Program-made: the position numbers and the translations under genes
Source: Pseudomonas botevensis
Lineage (GTDB): Bacteria; Pseudomonadota; Gammaproteobacteria; Pseudomonadales; Pseudomonadaceae
Assembly (NCBI RefSeq): GCF_019145475.1
Contig: NZ_JAHTKI010000013.1
Coordinates: forward strand, 79,997-143,996
Direction: 5' to 3'
DNA length: 64,000 bases
In this document: positions 40,144-49,991 of the stretch, piece after piece
Layout: every line of letters starts with the position of its first letter
Position numbering within the stretch: position 1 is the stretch's first letter
Notes under the pieces: model-generated
Seen by the model: the letters and a program-made list of their open reading frames with translations, nothing else
Told to the model about the DNA's origin: nothing
The model's database searches: none

Positions 40144-41613
40144 TCAGCGGTTATCACTCACATCGAGTTGCCCGTCCCAGCCCCCGCCCAGCGCGGCAAT
40201 CAACTGCACACTGGCGATCAGCCGGCTCTGCAGCACATTCAGCACACTGCGCTCGTTACTCAACGCCGTGGCTTGCACCGTGACCACATCGAGATAGGCG
40301 ATGAGCCCGGCCTTGTACTGGTTTTCGGTCAGGCGCACCGAGTCGCGGGCCGCATCAAGGGCTTCCTGGCGCACCGCCGCTTCGTCCTCATACACCTTCA
40401 ACTGCACCAGGTAGTTTTCCACCTCGCGGAAGCCGTCGAGCACGGTCTGGCGGTATTTGGCCACGGTCTGATCGTAGATCGCCTCGGTACGGTCGACTTC
40501 CGCCGAGCGCTGCCCGCCGTCGAACAGCGGCAACGTCACTTTCGGCCCCACCGACCAGAAGCGGTTCGGCAGACTGATGAGATTCTGGGAGGTGCTGCTG
40601 CTATAACCGCCGCTCATGCTCAGGCTCAGATCCGGGTAATACGCCGCTTTTGCCACGCCGATATTGGCGTTGGCGGCGATCACCGAGCGCTCGGCCGAGG
40701 CGATGTCCGGACGTCGCTCCAGCAATTGCGAGGGCAGGCTCAGCGGAATCGGCGGCAGCTTGGGAATGTCCTGGGTTTCGGCGAGTTTGAACTCGGCCGG
40801 CGGTTGCCCGATCAGTACGGCGATGGCGTTTTCGAACTGCGCCCGCTGCCAGATCAGATCCACCAGATCGCCCTGGGTGGACTTCAACTGAGTCTGCGCC
40901 TGGGCCACCGCGTCACGCCCGGAAACCCCGGCCTTGTACTGGTTCTGCGTCATTTTCAGCGAGCGTTCATACGCGGCCACGGTCGACTCGAGCAAGCGTT
41001 TCTGCTGATCGATCACCCGCAATTGCAGGTAGTTTTTCACCAACTCGGACTGTTGGCTCAGGCGCATCGCCGCCAGATCGGCAAAACTGGCCTGGGCGCT
41101 GGCTTCGTTGGCCTCCAGGCCACGACGCAATTTGCCCCAGACATCCGCCTCCCAACTGACGCCCAACTGCGCGTTGTAGGTATCACGAATACCGCTGGAG
41201 GAACTGCTCAGGCTCGAACTGCTGCTGCCGGTGCCCTGGCTGGAACGGGTCTTGCCCGCGCTCAGATCAACGCTCGGGTAAAACGCCCCGCGCGCGCTGC
41301 GTACCAGTGCCTGGGCCTGACGGAACTGCGCCTCGGACTGCGCGACGCTCTGGTTGGCGCTGTTGAGTTTCGCGATCAACTCATTGAGCTGACGGTCGCC
41401 ATACAGTTCCCACCAGGCACCACGGGCCAGGGCATCGCTCGGGTTGGCCTGGCTCCAGCCTTCGGCTTCCTTGTATTGGGCGATTTGCGCGGTTTGCGGG
41501 CGATGATAGTCCGGGCCGACGGCGCAGGCACTGAGCATCGCCACGCACAGCGACAGACTCAACAGACGCGAGCCACGGGCAGTGGCCAGATTGAGAAGCG
41601 AACGGTCAGTCAT
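40144..41613 (-). CDS. opmB: RND efflux outer-membrane channel (NodT/OprM family)
   Basis: 489 residues from ATG 41613, overlapping the upstream pump stop (ATGA). Lipoprotein signal with lipobox LSAC (Cys30) and VGPDYHRP, followed by two tandem TolC-like repeats of strands and long helices (VAQSEAQFRQAQALVRSARGAF; DQTVAKYRQTVLDGFREVEN). It forms the trimeric channel for the MuxABC-type pump and is the last gene of the operon. Naming follows the P. aeruginosa muxABC-opmB order. Confidence 0.93.
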   Translation of the reverse strand: MTDRSLLNLATARGSRLLSLSLCVAMLSACAVGPDYHRPQTAQIAQYKEAEGWSQANPSDALARGAWWELYGDRQLNELIAKLNSANQSVAQSEAQFRQAQALVRSARGAFYPSVDLSAGKTRSSQGTGSSSSSLSSSSSGIRDTYNAQLGVSWEADVWGKLRRGLEANEASAQASFADLAAMRLSQQSELVKNYLQLRVIDQQKRLLESTVAAYERSLKMTQNQYKAGVSGRDAVAQAQTQLKSTQGDLVDLIWQRAQFENAIAVLIGQPPAEFKLAETQDIPKLPPIPLSLPSQLLERRPDIASAERSVIAANANIGVAKAAYYPDLSLSMSGGYSSSTSQNLISLPNRFWSVGPKVTLPLFDGGQRSAEVDRTEAIYDQTVAKYRQTVLDGFREVENYLVQLKVYEDEAAVRQEALDAARDSVRLTENQYKAGLIAYLDVVTVQATALSNERSVLNVLQSRLIASVQLIAALGGGWDGQLDVSDNR

Positions 41614-44600
41614 AGCGGAGTTTCCAGTGCGGCATCGGTACGTACGCCACGCCATTTGTTGAAACGATGGCGCAGTTTGTCGAGATAGAGGTAAACCACC
41701 GGCGTGGTGTAAAGGGTCAGCACCTGGCTGAAAATCAGCCCGCCGATGATGGTCAGGCCCAGCGGTTGACGCATTTCTGCGCCTTCGGCCCGGCTGAGCA
41801 ACAGCGGCAAGGCGCCGAGGATCGCTGCCAGCGTGGTCATCAGAATCGGCCGCAAGCGTTGCAGACAGGCGCTGCGGATCGATTCCAGCGGCGACAGGCC
41901 CTGATGGCGCTCCAGTTGCAGCGCCAGGTCGATCATCAGGATCGCGTTCTTCTTCACCACGCCGATCAGCAGGAACAGCCCGAGCAGCGAAATCAGGCTG
42001 AACTCGCCGCCCAGCGCATAGATCGACAGCAGCGCACCGACCCCGGCCGAAGGCAGGGTCGAGAGAATGGTCAGCGGGTGAATGTAGCTTTCGTACAGCA
42101 CACCGAGCACCAGATACACCGCCAGCAGCGCGCCAAGAATCATGAACGGCTGACTCTTCTGGGTCGCGGCAAAGGCGTCGGCGGTGCCGGCCATTTTTGC
42201 GATCACGTCTTCCGGCAGACCGACCTTGGCAATCGCCCGCTCGATCGCGGCACTGCCCTGCTCCACCGTCACGCCTTCGGCCATGTCGAAGGAAATGTCC
42301 TCGGACGCGAACTGGCCTTCGTGGCTGACCCGGTCGTCTTCCAGGCTGTTCTCATAATGGGCGAAGGTCGACAGCGGAACCCGCGCACCGTCGGCGGTGA
42401 TGACTTCGACCTGCTTGAGCGTCACCGGATCCTGGGCGTATTTCGGATTGACCTCCATCACCACCTGGTACTGGTTGAGGCTGTCGTAGATCGTCGAAAT
42501 CTGCCGCTGGCTGTAGGCATTGTTCAGCACGGCGGTGACCATGTTCATGTCCACCCCCAGGCGCTTGGCCTGATCACGGTCGACAATCAACGTCACCTGC
42601 TGCGCGCCGCGACCCTCACGGGCGTCGATGGCGGTCAGCTCGGGCAACGCCCTGAGCGCGGTCACCACTTTCGGATACCACTCGCGCAGCGCCCCCAGGT
42701 CACCGCTTTGCAGGATGTAGCTGTATTGCGAGGTAGTCTGCTCGCGGCCGCCGCCGAATTGCAGGTCCTGGTCGGCCATCAGCATCAACTGGGCGCCCGG
42801 CACCTTGGGCATTTCCTTGCGCAGGCGCTCGATGACTTTCTGCGCCGACAGATTGCGCTCCTTGATCGGTTTCAGGCGAACCAGCATGAACGCGTTGTTG
42901 GTGCCGTTGGTGCCACCGATGAACCCGGCAACGCTTTCCACCGCCTCATCCTTGAGCACCGCGCGGCGGAAGATTTCCATTTTCGGCTGCATCACGCTGA
43001 ACGACAGGCCGTCGTCACCGCGCACGAAACCGATCAACTGGCCGGTGTCCTGTTGCGGCATGAAGGTCTTTGGCACCACAACGTACAGGGCGACGTTGAC
43101 CCCGACGGTGACGATCAGGCTCAACAGGGTCAGACGCCGGTGACGCAGCACCCAGTCGAGGCTGGTGGCGTACTTGCCGACCATCCAGTCGTTGGCGTGC
43201 CGGCTCCAGCGTTGCAGGCGGTTCTCCTGCCCTGGCGTGTGCGGCTTGAGCCAGCGTGCGCAGAGCATTGGCGTCAGGGTCAGCGACACCACCAGCGACA
43301 CTACGATGGCCGCCGCCAGCGTAATGGAGAATTCACGGAACAGGCTTTCGATGATCCCGCCCATGAACAGGATCGACAGGAACACCGCGACCAGCGAGAC
43401 GTTCATCGACAGCAAGGTGAAGCCGACTTCCTTGGCCCCGAGGTACGCGGCCCTCATCGGTTTGACGCCTTCGTCGATGTGCCGGGAAATGTTCTCCAGC
43501 ACCACGATGGCGTCGTCCACCACCAGTCCGGTGGCGAGAATCAGCGCCATCAGCGACAGGTTGTTCAGCGAAAAGCCGTAGAGGTACATCACCGCGAACG
43601 TACCGACCAGCGACACCGGCACCGCCAGGGTCGGGATCAACGAGGCGCGGAAGTTACCGAGGAACAGGAACACCACCAGAATCACCAGGGCCACGGCGAT
43701 CAGCAGGGTCATTTCCGCTTCGTGCAGCGTGGCCTTGATCACCGGCGAGCGGTCCATCGCCAGGTTCAGTTTGACACTGGCCGGCAGCACCGCCTGCAAC
43801 GCCGGCAGTTGCGCCTTGATCTCGTTGACCGTCTCGATGATGTTGGCGCCGGCCTGCCGGTTGATCACCAGCAGCACCGCTGCGTCATCGTTGAAGAACC
43901 CGCTGTTGTAACGGTCCTCGACACCGTCGCTGACCTTGGCCACATCTTTCAGGCGCAACGCGGCGCCGTCGGCGTAGTGAATGATCAGCGACTCGTAATC
44001 CTTGGCTTTCTCCAGTTGATCATTGGCCTGGATCTGCCACAGCCGCTCACCGTCCTCGACCGAACCTTTCGGCCGGCGCACGTTGGCCTCGGCGATGGTC
44101 TTGCGCACGTCGTCCAGTGCCACGCCGTACTGGTTCAGCGCCTGGGGTTCGAGTTCGATGCGCACTGCCGGCAGGGAGCTGCCGCCAATCTGCACTTCAC
44201 CCACGCCCTGCACCTGGGACAGGCTCTGGGACAGGATGGTCGAGGCCAGGTCATAGAGCTGGCCTTTTTCCAGCACGTCCGAAGTCAGCGACAGCACCAT
44301 GATCGGTGCCTGGGACGGATTGACCTTCTTGTAGGTCGGCATGCTGCGCATCCCGCTCGGCAGCAGGTTGCGCGAGGCGTTGATCGCCGCCTGCACTTCC
44401 CGCGCCGCGCCGTTGATGTCGCGGTCGAGGTCGAATTGCAGAATGACCCGGGTCGAACCCTGGCTGGAGCGACTGCTCATGGTGTTGACGCCGGCAATGG
44501 CGCCGAACGAGCGCTCCAGCGGCGTCGCCACAGTGGATGCCATGACCTCCGGACTGGCGCCGGGCAGGCTGGCCTGCACCACGATCACCGGGAAGTCCAT

Positions 44601-44717
44601 TTGCGGCAGCGGTGATACCGGCAGCAAGCCGAAGCTCACGCCGCCCAGCAGCATGATCGCCAGGCTCAGCAGCATGGTCGCCACCGGGCGCTTGATGAAA
44701 GGACCGGAGAGGTTCAT
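41610..44717 (-). CDS. muxC: RND efflux pump subunit MuxC (MdtC-like)
   Basis: 1035 residues, AcrB/MdtC family inner-membrane proton/drug antiporter with 12 membrane helices and two large periplasmic loops. It begins MNLSGPFIKRPVATMLLSLA. The proton-relay Asp pair is in ATGLVVDDAIVVLEN (helix 4), and a Lys is in GVVKKNAILMIDLAL (helix 10). The MdtB/MdtC type works as a heteromultimer with its neighbour. It lies 40 bases after muxB. Confidence 0.95.
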   Translation of the reverse strand: MNLSGPFIKRPVATMLLSLAIMLLGGVSFGLLPVSPLPQMDFPVIVVQASLPGASPEVMASTVATPLERSFGAIAGVNTMSSRSSQGSTRVILQFDLDRDINGAAREVQAAINASRNLLPSGMRSMPTYKKVNPSQAPIMVLSLTSDVLEKGQLYDLASTILSQSLSQVQGVGEVQIGGSSLPAVRIELEPQALNQYGVALDDVRKTIAEANVRRPKGSVEDGERLWQIQANDQLEKAKDYESLIIHYADGAALRLKDVAKVSDGVEDRYNSGFFNDDAAVLLVINRQAGANIIETVNEIKAQLPALQAVLPASVKLNLAMDRSPVIKATLHEAEMTLLIAVALVILVVFLFLGNFRASLIPTLAVPVSLVGTFAVMYLYGFSLNNLSLMALILATGLVVDDAIVVLENISRHIDEGVKPMRAAYLGAKEVGFTLLSMNVSLVAVFLSILFMGGIIESLFREFSITLAAAIVVSLVVSLTLTPMLCARWLKPHTPGQENRLQRWSRHANDWMVGKYATSLDWVLRHRRLTLLSLIVTVGVNVALYVVVPKTFMPQQDTGQLIGFVRGDDGLSFSVMQPKMEIFRRAVLKDEAVESVAGFIGGTNGTNNAFMLVRLKPIKERNLSAQKVIERLRKEMPKVPGAQLMLMADQDLQFGGGREQTTSQYSYILQSGDLGALREWYPKVVTALRALPELTAIDAREGRGAQQVTLIVDRDQAKRLGVDMNMVTAVLNNAYSQRQISTIYDSLNQYQVVMEVNPKYAQDPVTLKQVEVITADGARVPLSTFAHYENSLEDDRVSHEGQFASEDISFDMAEGVTVEQGSAAIERAIAKVGLPEDVIAKMAGTADAFAATQKSQPFMILGALLAVYLVLGVLYESYIHPLTILSTLPSAGVGALLSIYALGGEFSLISLLGLFLLIGVVKKNAILMIDLALQLERHQGLSPLESIRSACLQRLRPILMTTLAAILGALPLLLSRAEGAEMRQPLGLTIIGGLIFSQVLTLYTTPVVYLYLDKLRHRFNKWRGVRTDAALETPL

Positions 44718-44757
44718 GTATTGACCCCATCAGGAGCGGGTCGGGTGTTCAGCATGA

Positions 44758-47700
44758 TCACACGGCCACCTCTTCAGCCTTGGACTTGCCGAAACGGCGA
44801 CCCAGCCGGTCGAAGTACAAATAGATCACCGGCGTGGTGAACAAGGTCAGAATCTGGCTCATCAGCAAGCCACCGACCATCACCAGACCCAAAGGCTGAC
44901 GCAATTCCGCGCCGGAACCGGTCGCCAGCATCAACGGCACCGCGCCGAACAATGCGGCCAGGGTGGTCATCAGGATCGGCCGGAAGCGCAGCAACGCTGC
45001 CTGATAGATAGCCTGCTCCGGCGCCATGCCCTGGTTGCGTTCGGCGTCGAGGGCGAAGTCGATCATCATGATCGCGTTCTTCTTGACGATACCGATCAGC
45101 AGGATGATGCCGATGATCGCGATCATCCCCAGGTCATTGCCACTGAGCAGCAGCGCCAGCAAGGCGCCCACCGCCGCCGATGGCAGGGTCGAGAGAATGG
45201 TGATCGGGTGGATATAGCTCTCGTAGAGCACGCCAAGCACGATGTACATGGTCACCACCGCCGCCAGAATCAGCAGCAAGGTGCTCGACAGCGACGCCTG
45301 GAACGCTTCGGCCGCGCCCTGGAACTGGGTCTGCACGCCGATCGGCATGCCGATGTCCTTCTGCACCTGATCGATCACGTCCACCGCATGCCCCAGCGCC
45401 ACGCCGGGCGCGAGGTTGAACGACATCATCACCGCCGGGAACTGACCGATATGGGTGATCGCCAGTTGCGCCTGGCGCTCCTCGACATGGGCCAGGCTCG
45501 ACAACCGCACCTGTGCGCCGTCGGTGGTCTTGACGTGAATCTGATCCAGCGCCTGCGGGCCGATCCGCTCCCCGGCCTGGGCTTGCAGCACCACGCGGTA
45601 CTGGCTGGCCTGGGTGTAAATGGTGGAAATCTGCCGCTGGCCGAACGCATCGTAGAGCGCATCGGTGATGTTCGACACCGAAACGCCAAGGCGTGAGGCC
45701 GCATCACGGTCGATGACCAGATACACCTGCAAACCCTTGTCCTGCAAATCACTGGCGACGTCAGTCAGTTCCGGGCGCTGCGCCAGCGCCTCGACCAGTC
45801 GGCCGCTCCACAGGCTGAGCAGATCGGCGTCCGGCGAAGACATGCTGAACTGGTACTGGGTGCGGCTGACACGGTCTTCGATGGTCAGGTCCTGCACCGG
45901 TTGCATGAACAGACGGATACCGACCAGTTTGTCCAGCTGCGGTTGCAGCCGCGTGATCACCTCGGCGGCGCTGAGGTCACGCTGACCGTGGGGTTTGAGG
46001 TTGATCAGCAGACGCCCACTGTTGAGGGTGGCGTTGTCGCCATCGACGCCGATGTAGGACGACAGGCTTTCAACCGCCGGATCTTCCAGGATCACCTTGG
46101 CGAGCGCCTGCTGGCGTTCACTCATGGCGGCGAAGGAAATCGACTGCGGTGCCTCGGAAATACCCTGGATCACCCCGGTGTCCTGCACCGGGAAGAAACC
46201 CTTGGGCACCACCATATAAAGGAACACGGTCAGGGCCAGGGTGCCGATGGCGACCAGCAGGGTCAGTGGCTGACGCTTGAGCACCCACTGCAACATGCGC
46301 CCGTAGCCGGCGATCATCCAGTCGATGAACTCACCGCTGGCACGATAGAAACGGCCCTGCTCGCTGGCCTCCGGCTCACGTTTGAGCAGGCGCGCGCACA
46401 TCATCGGCGTCAGGGTCAGCGACACCACCAGGGAAATCAGGATCGCCACCGCCAGGGTGATGGCGAACTCGCGGAACAGGCGCCCCACCACGTCCGCCAT
46501 GAACAGCAGCGGGATCAGCACCGCGATCAGCGACAGGGTCAGGGAAATCAGGGTAAAACCGATCTGCTTGGCGCCTTTGAGCGCGGCCTGCAGCGGGCTG
46601 TCACCTTCTTCGATGAAGCGCGCGATGTTTTCCAGCATCACGATGGCGTCGTCGACCACGAAGCCGGTGGCGATGGTCAGGGCCATCAGGGTCAGGTTGT
46701 TCACCGAGAACCCGGCCAGGTACATCACGCCGAAGGTGCCGATCAGCGACAGTGGCACGGCCACCGACGGAATGATGGTGGCACTGGCGCGCCGCAGGAA
46801 CAGGAACGTCACCATCACCACCAGGGCGATGGCGATCAGCAGTTCATGCTGCACGTCGGTGACCGAGGCGCGAATGGTCTGGGTACGGTCGGTCAGCACG
46901 GTGACGTCGAGACCGGCCGGCAGGTTGTCGGTGATGCTCGGCAGCAGCGCCTTGATCCGGTCGACCACTTCGATCACGTTGGCGCCCGGCTGACGCTGGA
47001 TGTTCAGCAACACCGCCTGATTCTGGTTGGCCCACGCGGCGAGACGTTCGTTCTCGGCGCCATCGACGATTTCCGCCACATCCTTGAGCCGCAACGGCGC
47101 GCCGTTCTTGTAGGCGAGGATCAGATTGGCGTAGTCCTTGGGTGAGGTCAGCTGGTCGTTGGCGTCGAGCATCGACACCCGGGTCGGACCGTCGAAGTTG
47201 CCCTTGGGCTGGTTGACGTTGGACGCACCGATCAGGGTGCGCACGTCCGACAGGTTCAGACTGTTGGCGGCCAGGGCCTCGGGGTTGACCTTGATCCGCA
47301 CCGCCTGACGCTGGCCGCCGGCAATGCTGACCATGCCGACACCGCTGATCTGGGCGATTTTCTGCGCCATGCGCGTATCGACCAGGTCATTGAGCTTGGG
47401 CAGCAACATGGTTTTCGAGGTGATCGCGAGCGTCAGCACCGGGGTGTCCGCCGGGTTGACCTTGTTGTACACCGGCGGTGCCGGCAAATCGGTCGGCAGC
47501 AGATTGGTCGCGGCGTTGATCGCGGCCTGCACTTGCTGCTCGGCGACATCCATGTTGATGTCGAGGCTGAAGCGCAGGGTCAGCACCGAGGCACCGCCGG
47601 AACTGGTCGAGGCCATTTGCGTCAGGCCCGGCATCTGTCCGAACTGACGTTCCAGTGGCGCAGTGACGGCGCTGGTCATGACATCCGGACTGGCGCCGGG

Positions 47701-47853
47701 GTACAGGGTCATGACGCGGATGGTCGGGTAATCGACCTGGGGCAGCGCCGAAACCGGCAGCAGACGATAAGCGATCAGACCGGCCAGAACGATAGCCAGC
47801 ATGCTCAGCGTGGTGGCTACCGGACGGAGAATAAACAGCCGCGAAATGTTCAT
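44758..47853 (-). CDS. muxB: RND efflux pump subunit MuxB (MdtB-like)
   Basis: 1031 residues, starting MNISRLFILRPVATTLSMLA. Twelve membrane helices; ATGFVVDDAIVMLEN and GIVKKNAIMMIDFAL hold the conserved Asp pair and Lys. It pairs with MuxC in a two-subunit RND pump that exports varied antibiotics in P. aeruginosa. The start overlaps the muxA stop (ATGA). Sequence similarity to MuxC (SALPQVDYP versus SPLPQMDFP, RQISTIY) shows the ancient duplication. Confidence 0.95.
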   Translation of the reverse strand: MNISRLFILRPVATTLSMLAIVLAGLIAYRLLPVSALPQVDYPTIRVMTLYPGASPDVMTSAVTAPLERQFGQMPGLTQMASTSSGGASVLTLRFSLDINMDVAEQQVQAAINAATNLLPTDLPAPPVYNKVNPADTPVLTLAITSKTMLLPKLNDLVDTRMAQKIAQISGVGMVSIAGGQRQAVRIKVNPEALAANSLNLSDVRTLIGASNVNQPKGNFDGPTRVSMLDANDQLTSPKDYANLILAYKNGAPLRLKDVAEIVDGAENERLAAWANQNQAVLLNIQRQPGANVIEVVDRIKALLPSITDNLPAGLDVTVLTDRTQTIRASVTDVQHELLIAIALVVMVTFLFLRRASATIIPSVAVPLSLIGTFGVMYLAGFSVNNLTLMALTIATGFVVDDAIVMLENIARFIEEGDSPLQAALKGAKQIGFTLISLTLSLIAVLIPLLFMADVVGRLFREFAITLAVAILISLVVSLTLTPMMCARLLKREPEASEQGRFYRASGEFIDWMIAGYGRMLQWVLKRQPLTLLVAIGTLALTVFLYMVVPKGFFPVQDTGVIQGISEAPQSISFAAMSERQQALAKVILEDPAVESLSSYIGVDGDNATLNSGRLLINLKPHGQRDLSAAEVITRLQPQLDKLVGIRLFMQPVQDLTIEDRVSRTQYQFSMSSPDADLLSLWSGRLVEALAQRPELTDVASDLQDKGLQVYLVIDRDAASRLGVSVSNITDALYDAFGQRQISTIYTQASQYRVVLQAQAGERIGPQALDQIHVKTTDGAQVRLSSLAHVEERQAQLAITHIGQFPAVMMSFNLAPGVALGHAVDVIDQVQKDIGMPIGVQTQFQGAAEAFQASLSSTLLLILAAVVTMYIVLGVLYESYIHPITILSTLPSAAVGALLALLLSGNDLGMIAIIGIILLIGIVKKNAIMMIDFALDAERNQGMAPEQAIYQAALLRFRPILMTTLAALFGAVPLMLATGSGAELRQPLGLVMVGGLLMSQILTLFTTPVIYLYFDRLGRRFGKSKAEEVAV

Positions 47854-49157
47854 GCGCCCTTCTTGGCCTTGTCGGTGACGGCGGCGTCAGGCGCGGTGGC
47901 GGCGGATTTGCCTTGCAGGTGTCCGGTCGGCGTGGTCGGTACGTCCTGGCTGTCGTTGACCACTTCCACTTCACTGCCTTCCTTCAGGCGGTCGGTGCCC
48001 TCCAGCACCACGCGGTCGCCAGCGACCAGGCCTTCGGTGACCACGGTGTTGTTGCCATCGCTGGCGCCGATCTTCAACTGGCGGATGGTGACTTTCTTGT
48101 CACCGTCCATGGCGTAGACAAAGGTGCCGTTGTTGCCGAACTGGATCGCCGCCGAAGGCGCCAGCACCACACCCTTGAGGGTGTCGGCCAGCAGGTGGAC
48201 GTTGACGAACTGGTTGGGGAACAGCGACTGGTCGCGGTTTTCGTAACGGGCCTTGAATTTCAGGGTGCCGGTGGCGACGTCGATCTGGTTGTCGAGGCTT
48301 TGCAGAACGCCGGTGGCCTGCAACTTGGTGTCGCCACGATCCCAGGCTTCGGCCGGCAGTTTCGCGCCACTGCGATAGCGGGCAAGGACGGTTTCAAGGC
48401 TGTTTTCCGGCAGTGTGAAGGCCACGCTGATCGGTTGGGTCTGGGTGATGACCGCCAGGAACGTGGTGTCGTTGGCGGCCACCAGGTTGCCGACGTCGAG
48501 CTGGCGCAGACCCACGCGGCCGGCAATCGGTGCGCGGATCTTGGTGAAGTCGAGGTTGAGCTTGGCGTCGTTGACCGCCGCCTGATTGGTTTTCACCGTG
48601 CCGAGGTATTGGCCGACCAGCGCTTCGGCGGTGTCCAGGGTCTGCTTGGCGATGCTGTCTTCCTTGAACAGGCCGCGATAACGCTCGACGTCGACCTGGG
48701 CGTTTTTCAGTTGCGCCTGGTTTTGCAGCAAGGTGCCTTCGGCCTGAAGCAAGGCGTTCTGGTACGGACGCGGGTCAATCTCCGCGAGCAGGTCGCCCGC
48801 CTTGACCATCTGCCCTTCTTCGAAATAGATCTTCACCAGTTCGCCGGCCACGCGGCTGCGCACATTGATGGTGTTGAGCGCCGTCACCGTGCCCAGCGCC
48901 TTGTAGTACAGCGGGAAGTCCCCGGTGACCGCCGGTGCCACGCGCACCGGAATCGGCCCGGTGCCGCCACCGAAGCCCGGCCGCATCATCCCCGAACGGC
49001 CGGTATGGCCGGCCGCAGCCTTCTCGGCGCCCGCCTTGTGGGGCGCTCCGGCCGGCCAGAATTTCCAGCACAGGACGGCGACGACCAGCAGCACGAACAG
49101 GCTGATCAGCCAGCGACGGGATTTACGGGGGGACGATTGCATGGAGTGATTAACCAT
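47850..49157 (-). CDS. muxA: RND efflux membrane-fusion protein MuxA (MdtA-like)
   Basis: 435 residues (ATG 49157; ATG 49142 is an alternative). An N-terminal signal anchor (WLISLFVLLVVAVLCWKFW) is followed by the lipoyl/barrel-sandwich domain (ALGTVTALNTINVRSRVAGELVKIYFEEGQMV), an alpha-hairpin (ALLQAEGTLLQNQAQLKNAQ) and the second lipoyl half (IRAPIAGRVGLRQLDVGNLV), then beta-barrel and membrane-proximal domains. It bridges the pump and OpmB in the periplasm. It is the first gene of muxABC-opmB; direct repeats 70-95 bases upstream suggest control by an OmpR-type regulator. Confidence 0.94.
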   Translation of the reverse strand: MVNHSMQSSPRKSRRWLISLFVLLVVAVLCWKFWPAGAPHKAGAEKAAAGHTGRSGMMRPGFGGGTGPIPVRVAPAVTGDFPLYYKALGTVTALNTINVRSRVAGELVKIYFEEGQMVKAGDLLAEIDPRPYQNALLQAEGTLLQNQAQLKNAQVDVERYRGLFKEDSIAKQTLDTAEALVGQYLGTVKTNQAAVNDAKLNLDFTKIRAPIAGRVGLRQLDVGNLVAANDTTFLAVITQTQPISVAFTLPENSLETVLARYRSGAKLPAEAWDRGDTKLQATGVLQSLDNQIDVATGTLKFKARYENRDQSLFPNQFVNVHLLADTLKGVVLAPSAAIQFGNNGTFVYAMDGDKKVTIRQLKIGASDGNNTVVTEGLVAGDRVVLEGTDRLKEGSEVEVVNDSQDVPTTPTGHLQGKSAATAPDAAVTDKAKKGA

Positions 49158-49223
49158 TGGGCGCGTGGGCTTCTTTTACGGGAGGCTGAACGATAAGCAC
49201 TGGTGGGGATTAAGCAAAGCGCA

Positions 49224-49250
49224 TTTACCGGCAATTTACCTTCAACTTAC
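49224..49250. promoter_or_regulatory. Three 11-bp-spaced repeats before muxA
   Basis: TTTAC at 49224, TTTAC at 49235 and CTTAC at 49246 repeat every 11 bases, with further identity around them (ATTTACCGGCA / ATTTACCTTCA / ACTTACGTTTC). Direct repeats at one helical turn are the standard binding pattern of OmpR/PhoB-family response regulators. They lie 67-95 bases before the muxA ATG. Confidence 0.5.
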
Positions 49251-49289
49251 GTTTCAAGGTGTGAGGCAAGACACTGATACACAAATGAA

Positions 49290-49315
49290 AACGGCCTGGA
49301 CAGGGCCAGGCCGTT
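49290..49315 (-). terminator. Intrinsic terminator of tpx
   Basis: AACGGCCTGG (49290-49299) and CCAGGCCGTT (49306-49315) form a perfect 10-pair stem with a 6-base loop. On the minus strand it is followed by TTCATTT, and it lies 34 bases after the tpx stop. Confidence 0.8.
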
Positions 49316-49348
49316 AACAATTGTAAAAACGCTGTTTGAGAAAGCGGA

Positions 49349-49849
49349 TTACTTCAGAACAGCGAGGGCTGCTTCGTAGTTCGGCTCTTCAGCGATTTCC
49401 TTGACCAGCTCGCTGTGCAGCACTTTGTCGTTCTCGTCCAGAACGACGACGGCACGGGCGGTCAGGCCTTTCAGCGGGCCGTCGGCGATGGCAACGCCGT
49501 AGTTCTGGATGAACTCGGTGCCGCGCAGGGTCGACAGGTTCTGTACGTTTTCCAGGCCTTCGGCGCCGCAGAAACGGGCCTGGGCGAACGGCAGGTCAGC
49601 GGAGATGCACAGCACCACGGTGTTGGCGATGTCGTTGGCCTGGGCGTTGAACTTGCGCACGGAGGTAGCGCAGGTCGGGGTGTCGACGCTTGGGAAGATG
49701 TTCAGCACTTTGCGCTTGCCGGCGAAGTCTTTCAGGGTGACGTCGGACAGATTGCCGGCAACCAGGGAAAAGGCTGGTGCCTGGGAACCGGCTTGTGGCA
49801 ACTGGCCGTTGACTTGAACCGGGTTGCCTTTGAGGGTGACTTGAGCCAT
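49349..49849 (-). CDS. tpx: Thiol peroxidase Tpx
   Basis: 166 residues from ATG 49849 (MAQVTLKGNPVQVNGQLP; AAGGA upstream). Atypical 2-Cys peroxiredoxin that reduces lipid and other hydroperoxides with thioredoxin, in cytoplasm or periplasm. The peroxidatic Cys60 lies in DTPTCATSVRKFN and the resolving Cys94 in ARFCGAEGL, matching E. coli Tpx spacing. It stands alone with its own terminator. No OxyR site could be assigned by eye. Confidence 0.97.
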   Translation of the reverse strand: MAQVTLKGNPVQVNGQLPQAGSQAPAFSLVAGNLSDVTLKDFAGKRKVLNIFPSVDTPTCATSVRKFNAQANDIANTVVLCISADLPFAQARFCGAEGLENVQNLSTLRGTEFIQNYGVAIADGPLKGLTARAVVVLDENDKVLHSELVKEIAEEPNYEAALAVLK

Positions 49850-49991
49850 GAACGGAATCCTTCTGAACGTTGTTTTATTGAAAATCACGCAAGAGGCCGA
49901 AGTTAACCACGAAATTGTCCGACGACCTATGCCTGAACTGAAATTGTCATGCTCCGGAAGACAAAACTGGATACAACCTGAATCAGCAGGG

